Counted from the first letter of the stretch, positions 8,777 through 18,433 are shown. The stretch is 47,573 nucleotides of DNA from Pseudomonadales bacterium (GCA_021295895.1 JAGWBM010000001.1:51948-99520), one strand, 5' to 3'. The notes: generated by a model from the sequence alone, not told the origin. Numbers and translations are program-made.

Positions 8777-10072
8777 ATGAACCGAAGATCTATCCTGAAA
8801 GGCATGCTCGGGGCGACAGGTGCGTCAGCGATGGGCTTCCGATTGCCATTGGCGAACGCCGCGCACCACGAGGGCAGATTCTACGTATTCGTCCAGGCCA
8901 ACGGGGGCTGGGACCCCACGAGCTTCTGCGACCCGAAGGCGAACGTCCCAGGGGAACCCGTTATCAACAGCTGGGCGCGACAGGGGGAGATCCAGGAAGC
9001 GGGCAACATCCCCTACGCGCCATTCGCCAACAACGAGGCGTTCTTCGAGAAGTACTTCGAACGCATGCTGGTCATCAACGGCGTCGACGCGCAAACGAAT
9101 TCACACACCGTGGGCGTCGTTCACAACTGGAGCGGACGCACGTCCGAGGGCTATCCCACCGCCACCGCCCTCCTCGCGGCCCACTACGCCCCTGATCTGT
9201 CGGTTCCCTATCTGAGCTTTGGTGGTTATTCCGAAACCGGTGGGGTCGCCCGGTTCACGCGGATGAACAATCCCAACTTGCTGCGCAACGTCGCGACCCC
9301 GCAAATTCCTCATTGGAACGCCGACCTACGCTATTTCAGCGAAGCGGATTGGGCTGCGCTGGAATCCCGTCGAGCCATGACGGCGCAAAGGCTCGCCAAC
9401 CGCAGCGACCTGCTGCCGACCCAAGCGCGCAACCGCGAGTATTACCGGTCGGCATTCAACGCCGCCGACGGTTTGGCGGCGTACGCGGCGGCACTGCCGC
9501 CCAACGACCAACTCGAGCAACCCGAGACCTACGCCGGCGCCAACTACAACTACTACAGCGACCTGCGACGCCAAGCACAGCTCACGGTTCTCGCCTTCAA
9601 GACCGGCGTCGCCGTCAGCGCGGATCTCTGGCTAGGCGGCTTCGACACCCATGCCTACCACGACCGTGACCACAACTGGCTGCTTGGCAACTTGACCGAC
9701 TCCGTGGACTTTCTCTGGGACTACGCCGAGGAGCACGGCGTCGCCGACCGCCTGGTGGTGGTGATGGGTTCCGACTTCGGGCGCACCAATGCCTACAACG
9801 CGAAATACGGCAAGGACCACTGGCCCATCGGCAGCTACGTCGTCATGGAGAAGAACCAGTCGTGGACGAACCGCGTCATCGGCGAAACGGACGAGCGTCA
9901 CTTCGCCCAGCGGATCAACCCCGCCACCCTCGAACGGGACGACCGGGAAGGCACGATCATCTACCCAAAACACGTCCACAAGGCACTGCGCCGCTACCTC
10001 GGGATCGAGCACACCCCCGGCGCGTTGCGCTTCCCGTTCAACACCACCGAAGACTTCCCGTTCTTCACCTAG
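8777..10072 (+). CDS. DUF1501 family protein with Tat signal
   Basis: 431 residues. The N-terminus MNRRSILKGMLGATGASAMG is a twin-arginine leader (NRRSILK) with processing near ANAA, so the protein is folded before export and probably binds a cofactor or metal. The body has the DUF1501 look: a FVQANGGWDPTSF start, GGFDTH (about residue 290), a later VVMGSDFGRT (about 330) and a KDHWP motif, which are the conserved metal-type positions of this alkaline-phosphatase/sulfatase-like fold. The biochemical activity of the family is not established. It follows the large diheme gene by 16 nt and is surely co-transcribed with it. Confidence 0.88.
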   Translation: MNRRSILKGMLGATGASAMGFRLPLANAAHHEGRFYVFVQANGGWDPTSFCDPKANVPGEPVINSWARQGEIQEAGNIPYAPFANNEAFFEKYFERMLVINGVDAQTNSHTVGVVHNWSGRTSEGYPTATALLAAHYAPDLSVPYLSFGGYSETGGVARFTRMNNPNLLRNVATPQIPHWNADLRYFSEADWAALESRRAMTAQRLANRSDLLPTQARNREYYRSAFNAADGLAAYAAALPPNDQLEQPETYAGANYNYYSDLRRQAQLTVLAFKTGVAVSADLWLGGFDTHAYHDRDHNWLLGNLTDSVDFLWDYAEEHGVADRLVVVMGSDFGRTNAYNAKYGKDHWPIGSYVVMEKNQSWTNRVIGETDERHFAQRINPATLERDDREGTIIYPKHVHKALRRYLGIEHTPGALRFPFNTTEDFPFFT

Positions 10073-10100
10073 GGCATCCCCGGATGGAACCAACGCGAAT

Positions 10101-10130
10101 GGGAGCATCGCGACCGGACGCGGTTGTTTC
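10101..10130 (+). repeat. 30-bp repeat, exact inverted match to the mrdA 3' end
   Basis: Begins GGGAGCATCGCGACC and ends GCGGTTGTTTC. All 30 bases recur in inverted orientation at 36633-36662, inside the last codons of mrdA. Here it is non-coding, just after the DUF1501 stop. Confidence 0.9.
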
Positions 10131-10213
10131 CTGCGAGTTTCCACCCCGGCGACGGGCCGCGCACGTGCGGGGAACAAGACGGTCGAATGCGAGCAATGGG
10201 GAAGACGCCGTAG

Positions 10214-10359
10214 GGGACGGGCTTGTCCCGTCCCGTTGCCGAGGCAATCGGGGTGGTCGGCACGGGCGACCACAAGGGTCGCCCCTGCGGCCGGTTTCAC
10301 AATGCGATTCAACGGGTTGTGGATTTGTTCCATACGAGACGCGACCGCTTTGCGGTCGC
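10214..10359. repeat. Cluster of three GC stem-loops (repeat family 2)
   Basis: Three perfect 8-bp stems: GGGACGGG/CCCGTCCC at 10214-10234 (loop CTTGT), GGGCGACC/GGTCGCCC at 10264-10284 (loop ACAAG) and GCGACCGC/GCGGTCGC at 10341-10359 (loop TTT). The first has the same stem as the hairpin upstream of rpsM at 26529. They fill most of the 458-nt gap between the DUF1501 gene and the diheme cytochrome; I see no gene in that gap. Confidence 0.8.
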
Positions 10360-10432
10360 CCCGAGATCTCGCTGCGCGAAATCTCCCGGCGGCGAGGCGT
10401 CGCCAACCGCCAGGCAACAAACGACGCGTTTG

Positions 10433-10536
10433 CTTCATGGGAGGTCGGGGTGGCCGGGCCGGAGGCGGCGCACAGCGGGCGCGAGGTGTACTTCGCGGGC
10501 GAAGCACCGACCCGGCAATGGGGCGCTCGCATGGCG
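10433..10536 (+). repeat. Dispersed repeat element, copy 3
   Basis: Starts CTTCATGGGAGGTCGGGGTG, continues GGCCGGGCCGGAGGCGGCGC and ends CCCGGCAATGGGGCGCTCGC immediately before the ATG of the diheme cytochrome. The element therefore supplies the 5' untranslated region of that gene. One frame stays open through it (EVGVAGPEA), similar to the translated copy in mrdA. Confidence 0.8.
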
Positions 10537-11142
10537 CGACGGTGTTGCGTCGGCTTCACGCTCTTTATCGCCTGTTGCCTCGCGCCAGATCTCGCCGCCG
10601 AAACCGGCGAGGAAATCGCCGATCGGCTATGCGTCGACTGCCATGGCGAGTTCGGCCGCAGCGAAACCAAGGACATTCCCTCCATCGGCGGCTTTTCGGA
10701 GTTCGCCATCATGGACCTGCTGGAGAGCTATCGATTCGGGTTCCGCAAGGCCCGCACCATCACCCTCGACGACGGGTCCGAGAACGACATGCAGCAGATC
10801 GTCGACTCATTGTCGGACGACGAGATCGAAGCGGTGGCGGTCTACTACTCGGAGCAGGAATGGCGACCCCACGAACAGCCGTTCGATGCCGAACTTGCGC
10901 GCCGAGGCGCGGCGATCCATTCCCGGAAATGCGGCAAGTGCCACCCCAAGGGTGGCAGCGTACCGGACGCCGACCACGCACTACTCGCCGGGCAGTGGCG
11001 CGACTACCTAGCCGGCGAGTTGCAGAACTTCACGAGCGGCGAACGGCGGATGGCCGACAAGATGAAGATGAAGTTCGACACGCTGTCCGAATACGACAAG
11101 GACGCGTTGCTAGAGCTATACGTCAGCGCAGGCCGATACTAG
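10531..11142 (+). CDS. Exported diheme cytochrome c, FccA/c4-like
   Basis: 203 residues. Leader about 1-23 (FTLFIACCLAPDLAAE). Two haem sites, C34-VD-C37-H and C134-GK-C137-H, one per half, give the two-domain layout of cytochromes c4. The second half (RGAAIHSRKCGKCHPKGG, then LLAGQWRDYL and a Met/Lys-rich RRMADKMKMKF) closely recalls the cytochrome subunit of flavocytochrome c sulfide dehydrogenase, but no flavoprotein gene is adjacent. Likely a periplasmic electron shuttle for the neighbouring redox proteins (inference). The frame is open far upstream, but the ATG chosen directly precedes the leader; its ribosome site would be the GGGG inside the repeat. Confidence 0.87.
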   Translation: MARRCCVGFTLFIACCLAPDLAAETGEEIADRLCVDCHGEFGRSETKDIPSIGGFSEFAIMDLLESYRFGFRKARTITLDDGSENDMQQIVDSLSDDEIEAVAVYYSEQEWRPHEQPFDAELARRGAAIHSRKCGKCHPKGGSVPDADHALLAGQWRDYLAGELQNFTSGERRMADKMKMKFDTLSEYDKDALLELYVSAGRY

Positions 11143-11146
11143 GAGA

Positions 11147-11202
11147 GCCCCAGCGCGCCCTGGCGGGCGCGTTGGAAGCTTCGCTAACGCGAAACTGCTG
11201 GG
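11147..11202 (+). repeat. Dispersed repeat family 3, copy 1 (possible terminator)
   Basis: Starts just after the cytochrome stop. Contains the hairpin CGCGCCC-TGGC-GGGCGCG (11154-11171), then GTTGGAAGCTTCGCTAACGC and GAAACT. A matching block is at 40896-40950. Position between convergent genes fits a terminator role, but there is no T-tract. Confidence 0.6.
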
Positions 11203-11229
11203 CGGCGGAGGTACAGGGGGGCGTCCCGG

Positions 11230-12015
11230 CTAGTTCTGCCAGTGCCGCTGGCCGGGTGCCGGCGGCGTCTCGGGTCCGCCCGCGAAGCACTGCGCCACGG
11301 CCATCCACCGGGTCGCGGTCTCGCCAACCACATCGAGGTCCGTATCCCCGATGTTCCGCCCTTGCGTCACCACGTGGCAGAACTCCACCGCGTCGCCTTC
11401 GACCTTGTTGGTTGCGCTCGCCTCGTTCCACTCCCAAATCTCGCCGGACGGCGCGGTTAACCGCACATACGGCATGTCCTCGGGAATCGGCTCCCGGCGA
11501 TTGACAAAGGTCCACCCGAAGGTCCGCACACCGATCACGGCGATGTTCTTGATGCGGTCGGTATTGACCCGCGGTTGTCGGAGCAGGTCGTAGATATCCT
11601 GACCGTGGGACCAGGTCTCCATCTGGCGTGCCGTCGCGAACATCCGTGCGCCCATATCGGGTCCGAACCACGGTACGCGCATGGACGGATCGACCGCCGC
11701 TAGCTTGTCGCATAGCTCACCCAGGTAGCCGTGCCACCGCTCGCCGAGATCCGGACCCTCGGGAATGTCCGATGGGTTTGCCGCAGCACCACCAATCCAG
11801 ATGGCGCGCTCACCAGCCCGGACCATGCCGCGGAATCGATCCGGTTGCTCAACGGCGAGCGTCGCGACGAGATCGGTCGTGTGCAGGTGCGCGATGACAT
11901 CGTTCACCGTCCAGTTCTTGAACGGCGTCGGGCGGTTCCAATCCGCGGGGTCCAAGGTTCGAACGAGCTTGTAGAGTTCTTCGCCTTCCTCGCGCAAGTC
12001 CTGGGCCTGCTGCAT
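11230..12015 (-). CDS. TIGR03084 family, DinB-like putative metal-binding protein
   Basis: 261 residues. N-terminal half resembles the maleylpyruvate isomerase/DinB-like four-helix fold: a [14 protein letters not shown] motif with the usual metal-ligand His near residue 42-44, and [14 protein letters not shown] about residue 130, where a second His lies. This is the TIGR03084 group; related proteins in actinobacteria act as thiol-dependent transferases, but the function outside them is unknown. ATG at 12015 has GAGGAGG 5 nt upstream; an in-frame start at 12066 lacks one. It is a single-gene unit, divergent from the ribosomal operon. Confidence 0.78.
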   Translation of the reverse strand: MQQAQDLREEGEELYKLVRTLDPADWNRPTPFKNWTVNDVIAHLHTTDLVATLAVEQPDRFRGMVRAGERAIWIGGAAANPSDIPEGPDLGERWHGYLGELCDKLAAVDPSMRVPWFGPDMGARMFATARQMETWSHGQDIYDLLRQPRVNTDRIKNIAVIGVRTFGWTFVNRREPIPEDMPYVRLTAPSGEIWEWNEASATNKVEGDAVEFCHVVTQGRNIGDTDLDVVGETATRWMAVAQCFAGGPETPPAPGQRHWQN

Positions 12016-12206
12016 CGTTGCCTCCTCACAGATAGCGATTGGACGCGGGCTCGAAAGCCGCACCAAGCAACCGAGTGTACGCGAACGCTCGATCGATGAG
12101 GGCGATGTTGGGTTCGTGGTCGACGCCTTCGGCGGGTCACGGGGAACCGTTGCTTGGGAACGGCGTTCGTGGCAAGACAGGCCACCGCTTCGGCCACGAT
12201 ATGCGG

Positions 12207-12235
12207 TTGTCAGTTCCGCCGTGCGCGCCTACAAT
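12207..12235 (+). promoter_or_regulatory. Sigma70-type promoter of the str operon
   Basis: TTGTCA (12207-12212), a 17-nt spacer and TACAAT (12230-12235), 88 nt before the rpsL start. It is the best consensus promoter in the 307-nt spacer between the TIGR03084 gene and rpsL. In the leader, GGTCGG (12277-12282) can pair with CCGACC (12294-12299). Confidence 0.75.
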
Positions 12236-12322
12236 GCGCCGCTCGCGCGATTGGGGTACCGATTGCGCCCCTTGACGGTCGGGGCCGAACGGGCCGACCA
12301 CCGTGGATGTTTTGGAGATTTG

Positions 12323-12694
12323 ATGGCCACGATCAGCCAGCTAGTGCGGAAACCGCGCAAGCGTCGGATCGAGAAGAACCGGGTGCCGGCTCTGCAGGGT
12401 AGCCCGCAGAAGCGGGGTACTTGCACGCGGGTGTATACCACCACGCCGAAGAAGCCGAACTCGGCCTTGCGGAAGGTTTGCCGGGTGCGTCTAACCAACG
12501 GCTACGAGGTCAATTCCTACATCGGTGGTGAAGGCCACAACCTCCAGGAACACTCCGTCGTCCTGATTCGGGGCGGCCGCGTCAAGGATCTTCCCGGTGT
12601 GCGCTATCACACCATCCGCGGCACGCTCGATACATCGGGCGTTGCAGACCGTCGGCAGCGCCGGTCCAAGTACGGTACCAAGAGGCCTAAATAG
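12323..12694 (+). CDS. rpsL: 30S ribosomal protein S12
   Basis: 123 residues, nearly the family's usual 124. Decoding-centre loops TPKKPNS (K43) and GRVKDLPGV (K88, D89) are intact; D89 is the site methylthiolated in many bacteria, and K43 and K88 are the residues whose change gives streptomycin resistance, so the sequence is wild type there. First gene of the str operon, behind the promoter at 12207. ATG preceded by TTTGGAGATTTG. Confidence 0.98.
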   Translation: MATISQLVRKPRKRRIEKNRVPALQGSPQKRGTCTRVYTTTPKKPNSALRKVCRVRLTNGYEVNSYIGGEGHNLQEHSVVLIRGGRVKDLPGVRYHTIRGTLDTSGVADRRQRRSKYGTKRPK

Positions 12695-12797
12695 CCGCAC
12701 GAACCTATCCGTCCTAGTAAGGCCGCCCGAGGTGGCGGATTGACCTGAAGCAAGTTCCTTGGCCTGCTCCAAGGCGACTGAAGGAGACCCAACAAAG

Positions 12798-13268
12798 ATG
12801 CCCAGACGCAAAGTCGTCGCGAAACGCGAGATTCTTCCCGATCCCAAGTACCACAATCAGACGGTTGCGAAGTTCATCAACCACGTCATGGTCAATGGCA
12901 AGAAGCCGGTGGCCGAGGGGATCGTCTACGGCGCTCTCACACGCATCGAGGATCGCGACCACCGCGACCCCATCGAGACCTTCGACAAGGCCCTCGAGGC
13001 CGTCGCACCTTTCGTCGAGGTAAAGTCCCGGCGGGTGGGGGGTGCCACCTACCAGGTGCCGGTGGATGTGCGCCCTTCTCGGCGTCAGGCACTGGCCATG
13101 CGATGGCTTGTGGACAGCGCCCGGGGCCGCAGCGAAAAGTCAATGGCGGCGCGCTTGGCCGGTGAATTGGTCGACGCTGCGGAGGGCCGCGGCTCGGCCG
13201 TCCGGCGCCGGGAGGAGACCCACCGCATGGCCGAGGCCAACAAGGCGTTTTCGCATTTCCGCTACTAA
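12798..13268 (+). CDS. rpsG: 30S ribosomal protein S7
   Basis: 156 residues, the usual length. Begins [16 protein letters not shown] with the conserved [12 protein letters not shown]; the C-terminal region [15 protein letters not shown] is typical. S7 organises the 3' domain of 16S rRNA and, in Escherichia coli, represses its own operon. ATG at 12798 with AAGGAGA about 10 nt upstream; an in-frame start at 12759 would add 13 unlike residues. Lies 103 nt after rpsL. Confidence 0.98.
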   Translation: MPRRKVVAKREILPDPKYHNQTVAKFINHVMVNGKKPVAEGIVYGALTRIEDRDHRDPIETFDKALEAVAPFVEVKSRRVGGATYQVPVDVRPSRRQALAMRWLVDSARGRSEKSMAARLAGELVDAAEGRGSAVRRREETHRMAEANKAFSHFRY

Positions 13269-13342
13269 CGCACTCCGGCAACACCTATCGAAAGTTGACG
13301 CGGGCACGAGACGAACGCCCGCATTGAGGACTTAAGAGAAAG

Positions 13343-15445
13343 ATGGCTCGCAGCACCCCTATTGGCCGCTACCGCAACATCGGCATCGTCGCCCACGTCG
13401 ACGCGGGCAAGACGACCACCACCGAGCGCGTGCTGTTCTACACCGGCCTCTCCCACAAGATCGGCGAGGTCCACGACGGCGCTGCCGTCATGGACTGGAT
13501 GGAGCAGGAACAGGAGCGTGGTATCACGATCACGTCCGCCGCGACCACGTGCTTCTGGCAGGGCATGAACCAGCAGTACGACCAGCATCGCATCAACATC
13601 ATCGACACGCCGGGTCACGTCGACTTCACCATTGAGGTCGAGCGCTCGTTGCGCGTGCTCGACGGTGCCGTCGTCGTGTTCTGCGGTACGGCAGGCGTTG
13701 AGCCGCAATCCGAGACCGTCTGGCGCCAGGCAAACCGCTACGGGGTTCCGCGCATCGTGTTCGTCAACAAGATGGACCGGGACGGTGCCGATTTCCTCCG
13801 CGTCGTGGACCAGATCCGCGAACGCCTGGGGTCCACCCCGGTGGTCATGCAGCTTGCCATCGGATCCGAAAAGGACTTCAAGGGCGTCGTCGACTTGGTG
13901 CGGATGAAAGCGATCTACTGGAACGAGGACGACCAGGGCCTTTCGTACACGGTGGAAGACATCCCCGAGGATCTCGTGGATGAGGCCGAGCACTGGCGCG
14001 AGGAACTCGTCGAATCGGCGGCCGAGGCCAACGAGGAATTGATGGAGAAGTACCTCGACGACAGCGAACTGACCGAGGACGAAATCCGCGACGGCATCAG
14101 GACGCGCACGTTGAGGAATGAAATCGTACCGGCATTGTGCGGATCCGCGTTCAAGAACAAGGGCGTCCAGGCTATGCTCGACGCGGTCATCGACTACCTG
14201 CCGGCACCGCCCGAGGTAAAAGCCATCGAAGGCGTGCTCCCGGATGGCGAGACTCGCGCCGAACGGAAAGCCGACGACAACGAGCCCTTCGCGGCGCTGG
14301 CGTTCAAGATCGCCACCGACCCGTTCGTGGGTACCCTGACCTTCTTCCGGGTCTATTCCGGCGTGCTGAGTTCCGGCGACCAGATCTTCAACGCCACCCG
14401 CGACAGGCGCGAGCGCGTGGGCCGGATGGTCCAATTGCACTCGAACAGCCGGAACGAGATCAAGGAAGTCCGCGCCGGAGACATCGCTGCGGCCATCGGC
14501 CTCAAGGACACGACGACCGGCGACACGCTCTGCGATAGCAGCAACTTGATCACCCTGGAGCGCATGGACTTTCCCGATCCGGTGATTTCGGTGGCCGTCG
14601 AGCCGAAGTCCGTCGCCGATCAGGAGAAGATGTCCACCGCACTCGGTAAGCTGGCCCAGGAAGACCCGTCGTTCGCCGTGGAGACCGACCAGGAATCCGG
14701 CCAGACCATCATTTCGGGTATGGGGGAACTGCACCTCGACATCCTGGTCGAGCGCATGCGGCGCGAGTTCGGCGTCGAGGCCAACATCGGCAAGCCGCAG
14801 GTCGCCTACCGGGAGACCATCCGTTCGTCGATCGACCAGGAAGCCAAGTACATCCGCCAGACCGGCGGCCGTGGCCAATACGGCCATGTCTGGGTGAAAC
14901 TCGAGCCGACCTATGGCGAAGAAGACGCCCCGAACTTCGAGTTCGTCGATGCCATCGCCGGGGGCGTGGTACCCCGCGAGTACATCCCCGCTGTAGCAAA
15001 GGGCCTAGAGGAGCAGATGTCGAACGGCGTAATCGCCGGCTATCCGCTGATCAACGTCCGGGCAACGCTGCACGACGGTTCCTTCCACGAGGTCGACTCC
15101 AGCGAGATGGCGTTCAAGATCGCCGGTTCCATGGCGATGCGCGAAGGCGCCGTGCGCGCGAATCCCGTGCTACTCGAACCCATCATGTCCGTGGAAGTCG
15201 TCACGCCAGAGGACTACATGGGCGATGTCGTGGGCGATATCAACCGGCGGCGGGGCATGATCGACGGCATGGACGAGAACCCGGCCGGCAAGATCATTCG
15301 GGCTTTCGTGCCGCTTGCGGAGATGTTCGGCTACTCCACCGACCTGCGTTCTGCGACCCAGGGTCGAGCGACTTTCACGATGGAGTTCGCGCGCTATGCC
15401 GAGGTGCCGGACAACATCGCCCAAGGGATCATCAGAAAGTCATGA
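13343..15445 (+). CDS. fusA: Elongation factor G
   Basis: 700 residues. GTPase motifs: [10 protein letters not shown] (residues 17-26), DTPGHVDFT (about 92) and NKMD (about 146); the domain IV region [11 protein letters not shown] and the C-terminal [16 protein letters not shown] are intact. Drives translocation and, with RRF, ribosome recycling. Third gene of the str operon; tuf, which normally follows, is absent and rpsJ comes next after 203 nt. Confidence 0.98.
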   Translation: MARSTPIGRYRNIGIVAHVDAGKTTTTERVLFYTGLSHKIGEVHDGAAVMDWMEQEQERGITITSAATTCFWQGMNQQYDQHRINIIDTPGHVDFTIEVERSLRVLDGAVVVFCGTAGVEPQSETVWRQANRYGVPRIVFVNKMDRDGADFLRVVDQIRERLGSTPVVMQLAIGSEKDFKGVVDLVRMKAIYWNEDDQGLSYTVEDIPEDLVDEAEHWREELVESAAEANEELMEKYLDDSELTEDEIRDGIRTRTLRNEIVPALCGSAFKNKGVQAMLDAVIDYLPAPPEVKAIEGVLPDGETRAERKADDNEPFAALAFKIATDPFVGTLTFFRVYSGVLSSGDQIFNATRDRRERVGRMVQLHSNSRNEIKEVRAGDIAAAIGLKDTTTGDTLCDSSNLITLERMDFPDPVISVAVEPKSVADQEKMSTALGKLAQEDPSFAVETDQESGQTIISGMGELHLDILVERMRREFGVEANIGKPQVAYRETIRSSIDQEAKYIRQTGGRGQYGHVWVKLEPTYGEEDAPNFEFVDAIAGGVVPREYIPAVAKGLEEQMSNGVIAGYPLINVRATLHDGSFHEVDSSEMAFKIAGSMAMREGAVRANPVLLEPIMSVEVVTPEDYMGDVVGDINRRRGMIDGMDENPAGKIIRAFVPLAEMFGYSTDLRSATQGRATFTMEFARYAEVPDNIAQGIIRKS

Positions 15446-15514
15446 CAACGACCGACATCATCGGGGGGCGATAGGGATCTGATTTGACGGCACCTCGGGC
15501 GCGGCGAAACGGCG

Positions 15515-15543
15515 TTGTAACCCAACGCCTAGATGCGTAGAAT
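15515..15543 (+). promoter_or_regulatory. Sigma70-type promoter of the S10 operon
   Basis: TTGTAA (15515-15520), 17-nt spacer, TAGAAT (15538-15543), about 106 nt before rpsJ. It shows that the S10 operon has its own start in the gap where tuf would normally be. Confidence 0.7.
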
Positions 15544-15556
15544 CCGCGCTCCGTTT

Positions 15557-15614
15557 TTGAGAGCGGGCAATCTCAAGCTAGCGTTTTGGCGTTTACAAAC
15601 GTCAACAAAAACAA
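15557..15614 (+). promoter_or_regulatory. Structured S10 leader (two inverted repeats)
   Basis: TTGAGA (15557-15562) pairs with TCTCAA (15571-15576). Beyond it, GTTTTGGCGTTTAC and AAACGTCAACAAAAC form an imperfect longer hairpin. In Escherichia coli the S10 leader is the target of L4 feedback; whether this shorter leader works that way is inference. Confidence 0.4.
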
Positions 15615-15648
15615 GAGTTTGCCGAGCTGACGAATTCCCGGGAAGACA

Positions 15649-15978
15649 GTGGTTCAAAACCAGCGCATACGCATTTGCTTGAAAGCCTTCGACCATCGGC
15701 TGATCGACGTGTCGACGGAGGAGATCGTCGACACGGCGAGACGCACCGGCGCGCAGGTTCGCGGTCCGATTCCTCTGCCCACCCGAAAGGAACGCTACAC
15801 CGTGCTGATCTCGCCGTTCGTGCACAAGGACGCACGCGACCAGTACGAGATTCGAACCCACAAACGGCTGCTCGACATCGTCGTGCCAACCGGCAACGAC
15901 AAGACCGTCGACGCGCTGATGAAGCTCGACCTCGCCTCCGGCGTGGACGTGCAGATCAGCGTCCCGCGGTCAGCCTGA
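15649..15978 (+). CDS. rpsJ: 30S ribosomal protein S10
   Basis: 109 residues, a few longer than the usual 103 because of the C-terminal SVPRSA. Carries [20 protein letters not shown] and [15 protein letters not shown]10 belongs to the 30S head and is also the NusE partner of NusB and NusG in antitermination. GTG start; heads the S10 operon. Confidence 0.97.
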   Translation: MVQNQRIRICLKAFDHRLIDVSTEEIVDTARRTGAQVRGPIPLPTRKERYTVLISPFVHKDARDQYEIRTHKRLLDIVVPTGNDKTVDALMKLDLASGVDVQISVPRSA

Positions 15979-16021
15979 CGAACCCTCTCTTCGATCGGAT
16001 TGACTAGGTAAGGCGGACGAA

Positions 16022-16669
16022 ATGGCCATCGGGGTCATCGGAACGAAGAGCGGCATGACGCGGGTTTTCACCGAAGCGGGTGAATCCGTTCCCGTCACCG
16101 TTATCGTGGCCACGCCCAACCGGGTCACACAGGTGAAGACCGAAGCCACCGACGGCTATCACGCGGTGCAGGTGACGGCCGGCCAGGCGAGTGCCAACCA
16201 CGTGAATCGGCCCCAGGCGGGTCACTATGCGAAGGCGGGGACGGAAGCCGGCCGGGGCCTTTGGGAATTCCGGCTCGCCGAGGCGCCTGGGGAGGACATC
16301 AAGCCCGGTGCCGAACTCGATGTCGGCCAATTCGAGAAGGGGCAAGTCGTCGACGTCGCGGGGGTAAGCAAGGGCAAATCCTTCGCGGGTGTGGTCAAAC
16401 GTTGGAACTTCCGCACCCAAGACAGCACCCACGGTAATTCCCTCTCCCACCGTGCGCCCGGCTCAATCGGTCAGTGCCAAACCCCGGGCAGGGTGTTCAA
16501 GGGGAAGAAAATGGCTGGTCACTTGGGCAACAGCCGGGTTACCACGCAGAACCTCACGATCGTCGACATCCTCCCCGAGCAGAACCTTATTCTCGTCAAG
16601 GGGGCCGTTCCCGGCGCCCCAGGCGCCGATGTGTGCATCAAACCGGCCACAAAACGGAGGCAAGGATGA
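16022..16669 (+). CDS. rplC: 50S ribosomal protein L3
   Basis: 215 residues. [16 protein letters not shown] start, then [15 protein letters not shown] followed by [15 protein letters not shown]; the Gln in QTPG is the residue methylated by PrmB in enterobacteria. Early assembly protein near the peptidyl-transferase centre. Its TGA overlaps the ATG of rplD. Confidence 0.98.
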   Translation: MAIGVIGTKSGMTRVFTEAGESVPVTVIVATPNRVTQVKTEATDGYHAVQVTAGQASANHVNRPQAGHYAKAGTEAGRGLWEFRLAEAPGEDIKPGAELDVGQFEKGQVVDVAGVSKGKSFAGVVKRWNFRTQDSTHGNSLSHRAPGSIGQCQTPGRVFKGKKMAGHLGNSRVTTQNLTIVDILPEQNLILVKGAVPGAPGADVCIKPATKRRQG

Positions 16670-17286
16670 GCCTCTCGGTGGCTTCGGCAGAAGGCGAGGC
16701 GGTGCAGGTCTCGGAAGCGGCTTTCGGTCGGGAGTTCAACGAGCCCCTGGTACACCAGGCCGTGGTGGCTTGGCTTGCGGGCGCGCGCAGCGGCAGCAAG
16801 GCACAGAAGTCCCGTTCCGACGCCCGTGGTGGAGGACGTAAACCTTGGCGGCAGAAGCGTACCGGGCGCGCCCGGGCGGGTTCCATTCGGAGCCCAATCT
16901 GGGTGGGTGGCGGTCGCACGTTCGCCGCGAGGCCGGCGGATCATTCGCAGAAGCTGAATCGCAAGATGTACCAGGGTGCGATCCGCTGTATTTTTTCGGA
17001 ACTCGTCCGCCAGAACCGCCTCGTCGTCATCTCCTCTCCCTCGGCCTCCCTCTCCCTCGACTCTCCCAAGACCAAGCTCCTCGCCAACCGACTCAAGGAA
17101 CTCGGGATTCAAGACGTTCTTATCCTGACGGTCGAGTCCGACCGGAACTTGGAACTGGCAGCCCGCAACCTGCCCGATGTCGAGGTGCGGAACGTCGCCC
17201 ACATCGATCCGGTTTGCCTGCTTGCCCACGAAAAAGTGCTCGCCACCCTCCCCGCCCTGAAGGTCGTCGAGGAACGATTGTCGTGA
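16666..17286 (+). CDS. rplD: 50S ribosomal protein L4
   Basis: 206 residues. The tunnel-lining loop [20 protein letters not shown] is conserved, with [12 protein letters not shown] after it. L4 is a primary 23S rRNA binder and the S10-operon autoregulator in Escherichia coli. ATG at 16666 overlaps the rplC stop (ATGA), so an earlier in-frame start at 16474 was rejected. Confidence 0.98.
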   Translation: MSLSVASAEGEAVQVSEAAFGREFNEPLVHQAVVAWLAGARSGSKAQKSRSDARGGGRKPWRQKRTGRARAGSIRSPIWVGGGRTFAARPADHSQKLNRKMYQGAIRCIFSELVRQNRLVVISSPSASLSLDSPKTKLLANRLKELGIQDVLILTVESDRNLELAARNLPDVEVRNVAHIDPVCLLAHEKVLATLPALKVVEERLS

Positions 17287-17594
17287 GCTTGCGACCCGAA
17301 GAACGCCTCTACGCCGTGCTGATCGAACCCCATATCACGGAGAAGGTCACCGACCTTGGCGAGTCGAGCAACCAATACGCCTTCAAGGTCGCCAAAGACG
17401 CCACCAAGCGCGAAATCAAGGCGGCGGTCGAGACCCTGTTCAACGTCAAGGTCGCCAATGTCACCACGTTGAACGTCAAGGGCAAGCCCAAGCGGACTTT
17501 TCGCGGCTCGATGACCAAGCTCGCCAGCTGGAAGAAGGCGTATATCCGCCTCGCCGATGGAGAAAACCTGGACTACATGGCGGTGGAGAGCTAG
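17283..17594 (+). CDS. rplW: 50S ribosomal protein L23
   Basis: 103 residues, usual length about 100. Contains [33 protein letters not shown] and VNTLN-like [12 protein letters not shown]. Sits at the tunnel exit, the docking site for trigger factor and SRP. GTG start overlaps the rplD stop (GTGA); ends directly before the rplB ATG. Confidence 0.97.
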   Translation: MSLRPEERLYAVLIEPHITEKVTDLGESSNQYAFKVAKDATKREIKAAVETLFNVKVANVTTLNVKGKPKRTFRGSMTKLASWKKAYIRLADGENLDYMAVES

Positions 17595-18428
17595 ATGCCC
17601 GTCGTGAAAGCCAAGCCCACCTCCCCCGGACGCCGCTTCGTCGTGACAGTGGTCGATCCGTCGTTGCACAAGGGATCGCCATACAAGCCCCTTATCGAGA
17701 AACAGAGCCACACCGGCGGTCGCAATACGGCGGGTCGGATCACGACGCGACACCGCGGCGGCGGCCACAAGCAGCACTATCGAAAGATCGACTTCAAACG
17801 CGACAAGGACGGCGTCCGGGCGACGGTCGCCCGCGTCGAGTACGACCCGAATCGCACCGCGAACATCGCGCTTTTGAAATACGCCGACGGCGAGTACCGC
17901 TATATCGTGGCACCCCGGAACCTGAGGAGCGGTGACCAGGTGATGTCCGGTTCGACCGCTCCGATCCGACCGGGAAACGCCATGCCGTTGCGCAACGTAC
18001 CCGTCGGTAGCGTGGTCCATTGCGTGGAACTCAAGCCCGGCAAGGGCGCGCAGTTGGCGCGCAGCGCCGGGTCATCCTGTCAGTTCGTCGCGCGGGAAGG
18101 CTCGCACGCCTTGCTTCGGCTCCGCTCGGGGGAAATGCGTCAGGTACCCGTCGAATGCCGTGCCACCCTGGGCGAAGTCGGCAATAGCGAACACAACCTG
18201 CGTTCGCTGGGCAAGGCCGGCGCCAATCGATGGCGCGGCATACGCCCGACGGTGCGGGGTGTTGCCATGAACCCGGTGGACCATCCCCATGGCGGTGGGG
18301 AAGGTAAGTCCTCCGGGGGTCGTCATCCCGTATCGCCGACGGGTGTGCCCACCAAGGGCTTCAAGACGCGCAACAATAAACGGACGGATCGACTCATCGT
18401 TCGTCGGCGCGGCGGGTCTAGGAGGTAA
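17595..18428 (+). CDS. rplB: 50S ribosomal protein L2
   Basis: 277 residues, usual length. [19 protein letters not shown] in the N-terminal OB domain and the signature [18 protein letters not shown] with the His implicated in peptidyl-transferase centre assembly. No spacer from rplW. Confidence 0.98.
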   Translation: MPVVKAKPTSPGRRFVVTVVDPSLHKGSPYKPLIEKQSHTGGRNTAGRITTRHRGGGHKQHYRKIDFKRDKDGVRATVARVEYDPNRTANIALLKYADGEYRYIVAPRNLRSGDQVMSGSTAPIRPGNAMPLRNVPVGSVVHCVELKPGKGAQLARSAGSSCQFVAREGSHALLRLRSGEMRQVPVECRATLGEVGNSEHNLRSLGKAGANRWRGIRPTVRGVAMNPVDHPHGGGEGKSSGGRHPVSPTGVPTKGFKTRNNKRTDRLIVRRRGGSRR

Positions 18429-18433
18429 GAAGG

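Noticed and set aside
10101-10440. CRISPR-like array
   Set aside because: The hairpins differ in sequence and spacing, with no constant repeat-spacer period and no cas genes nearby.
9789-11504. 571-codon open frame on the plus strand across DUF1501, the repeats and the cytochrome
   Set aside because: Out of frame with both real genes and low-complexity (Arg/Thr/Ser); open only because of high GC.
13265-14887. 540-codon open frame antisense to fusA
   Set aside because: It is the mirror frame of a conserved EF-G gene in GC-rich DNA, and its translation resembles no family.
15446-15648. Remnant of tuf
   Set aside because: No EF-Tu motif in any frame of the gap; it holds a promoter and leader instead.
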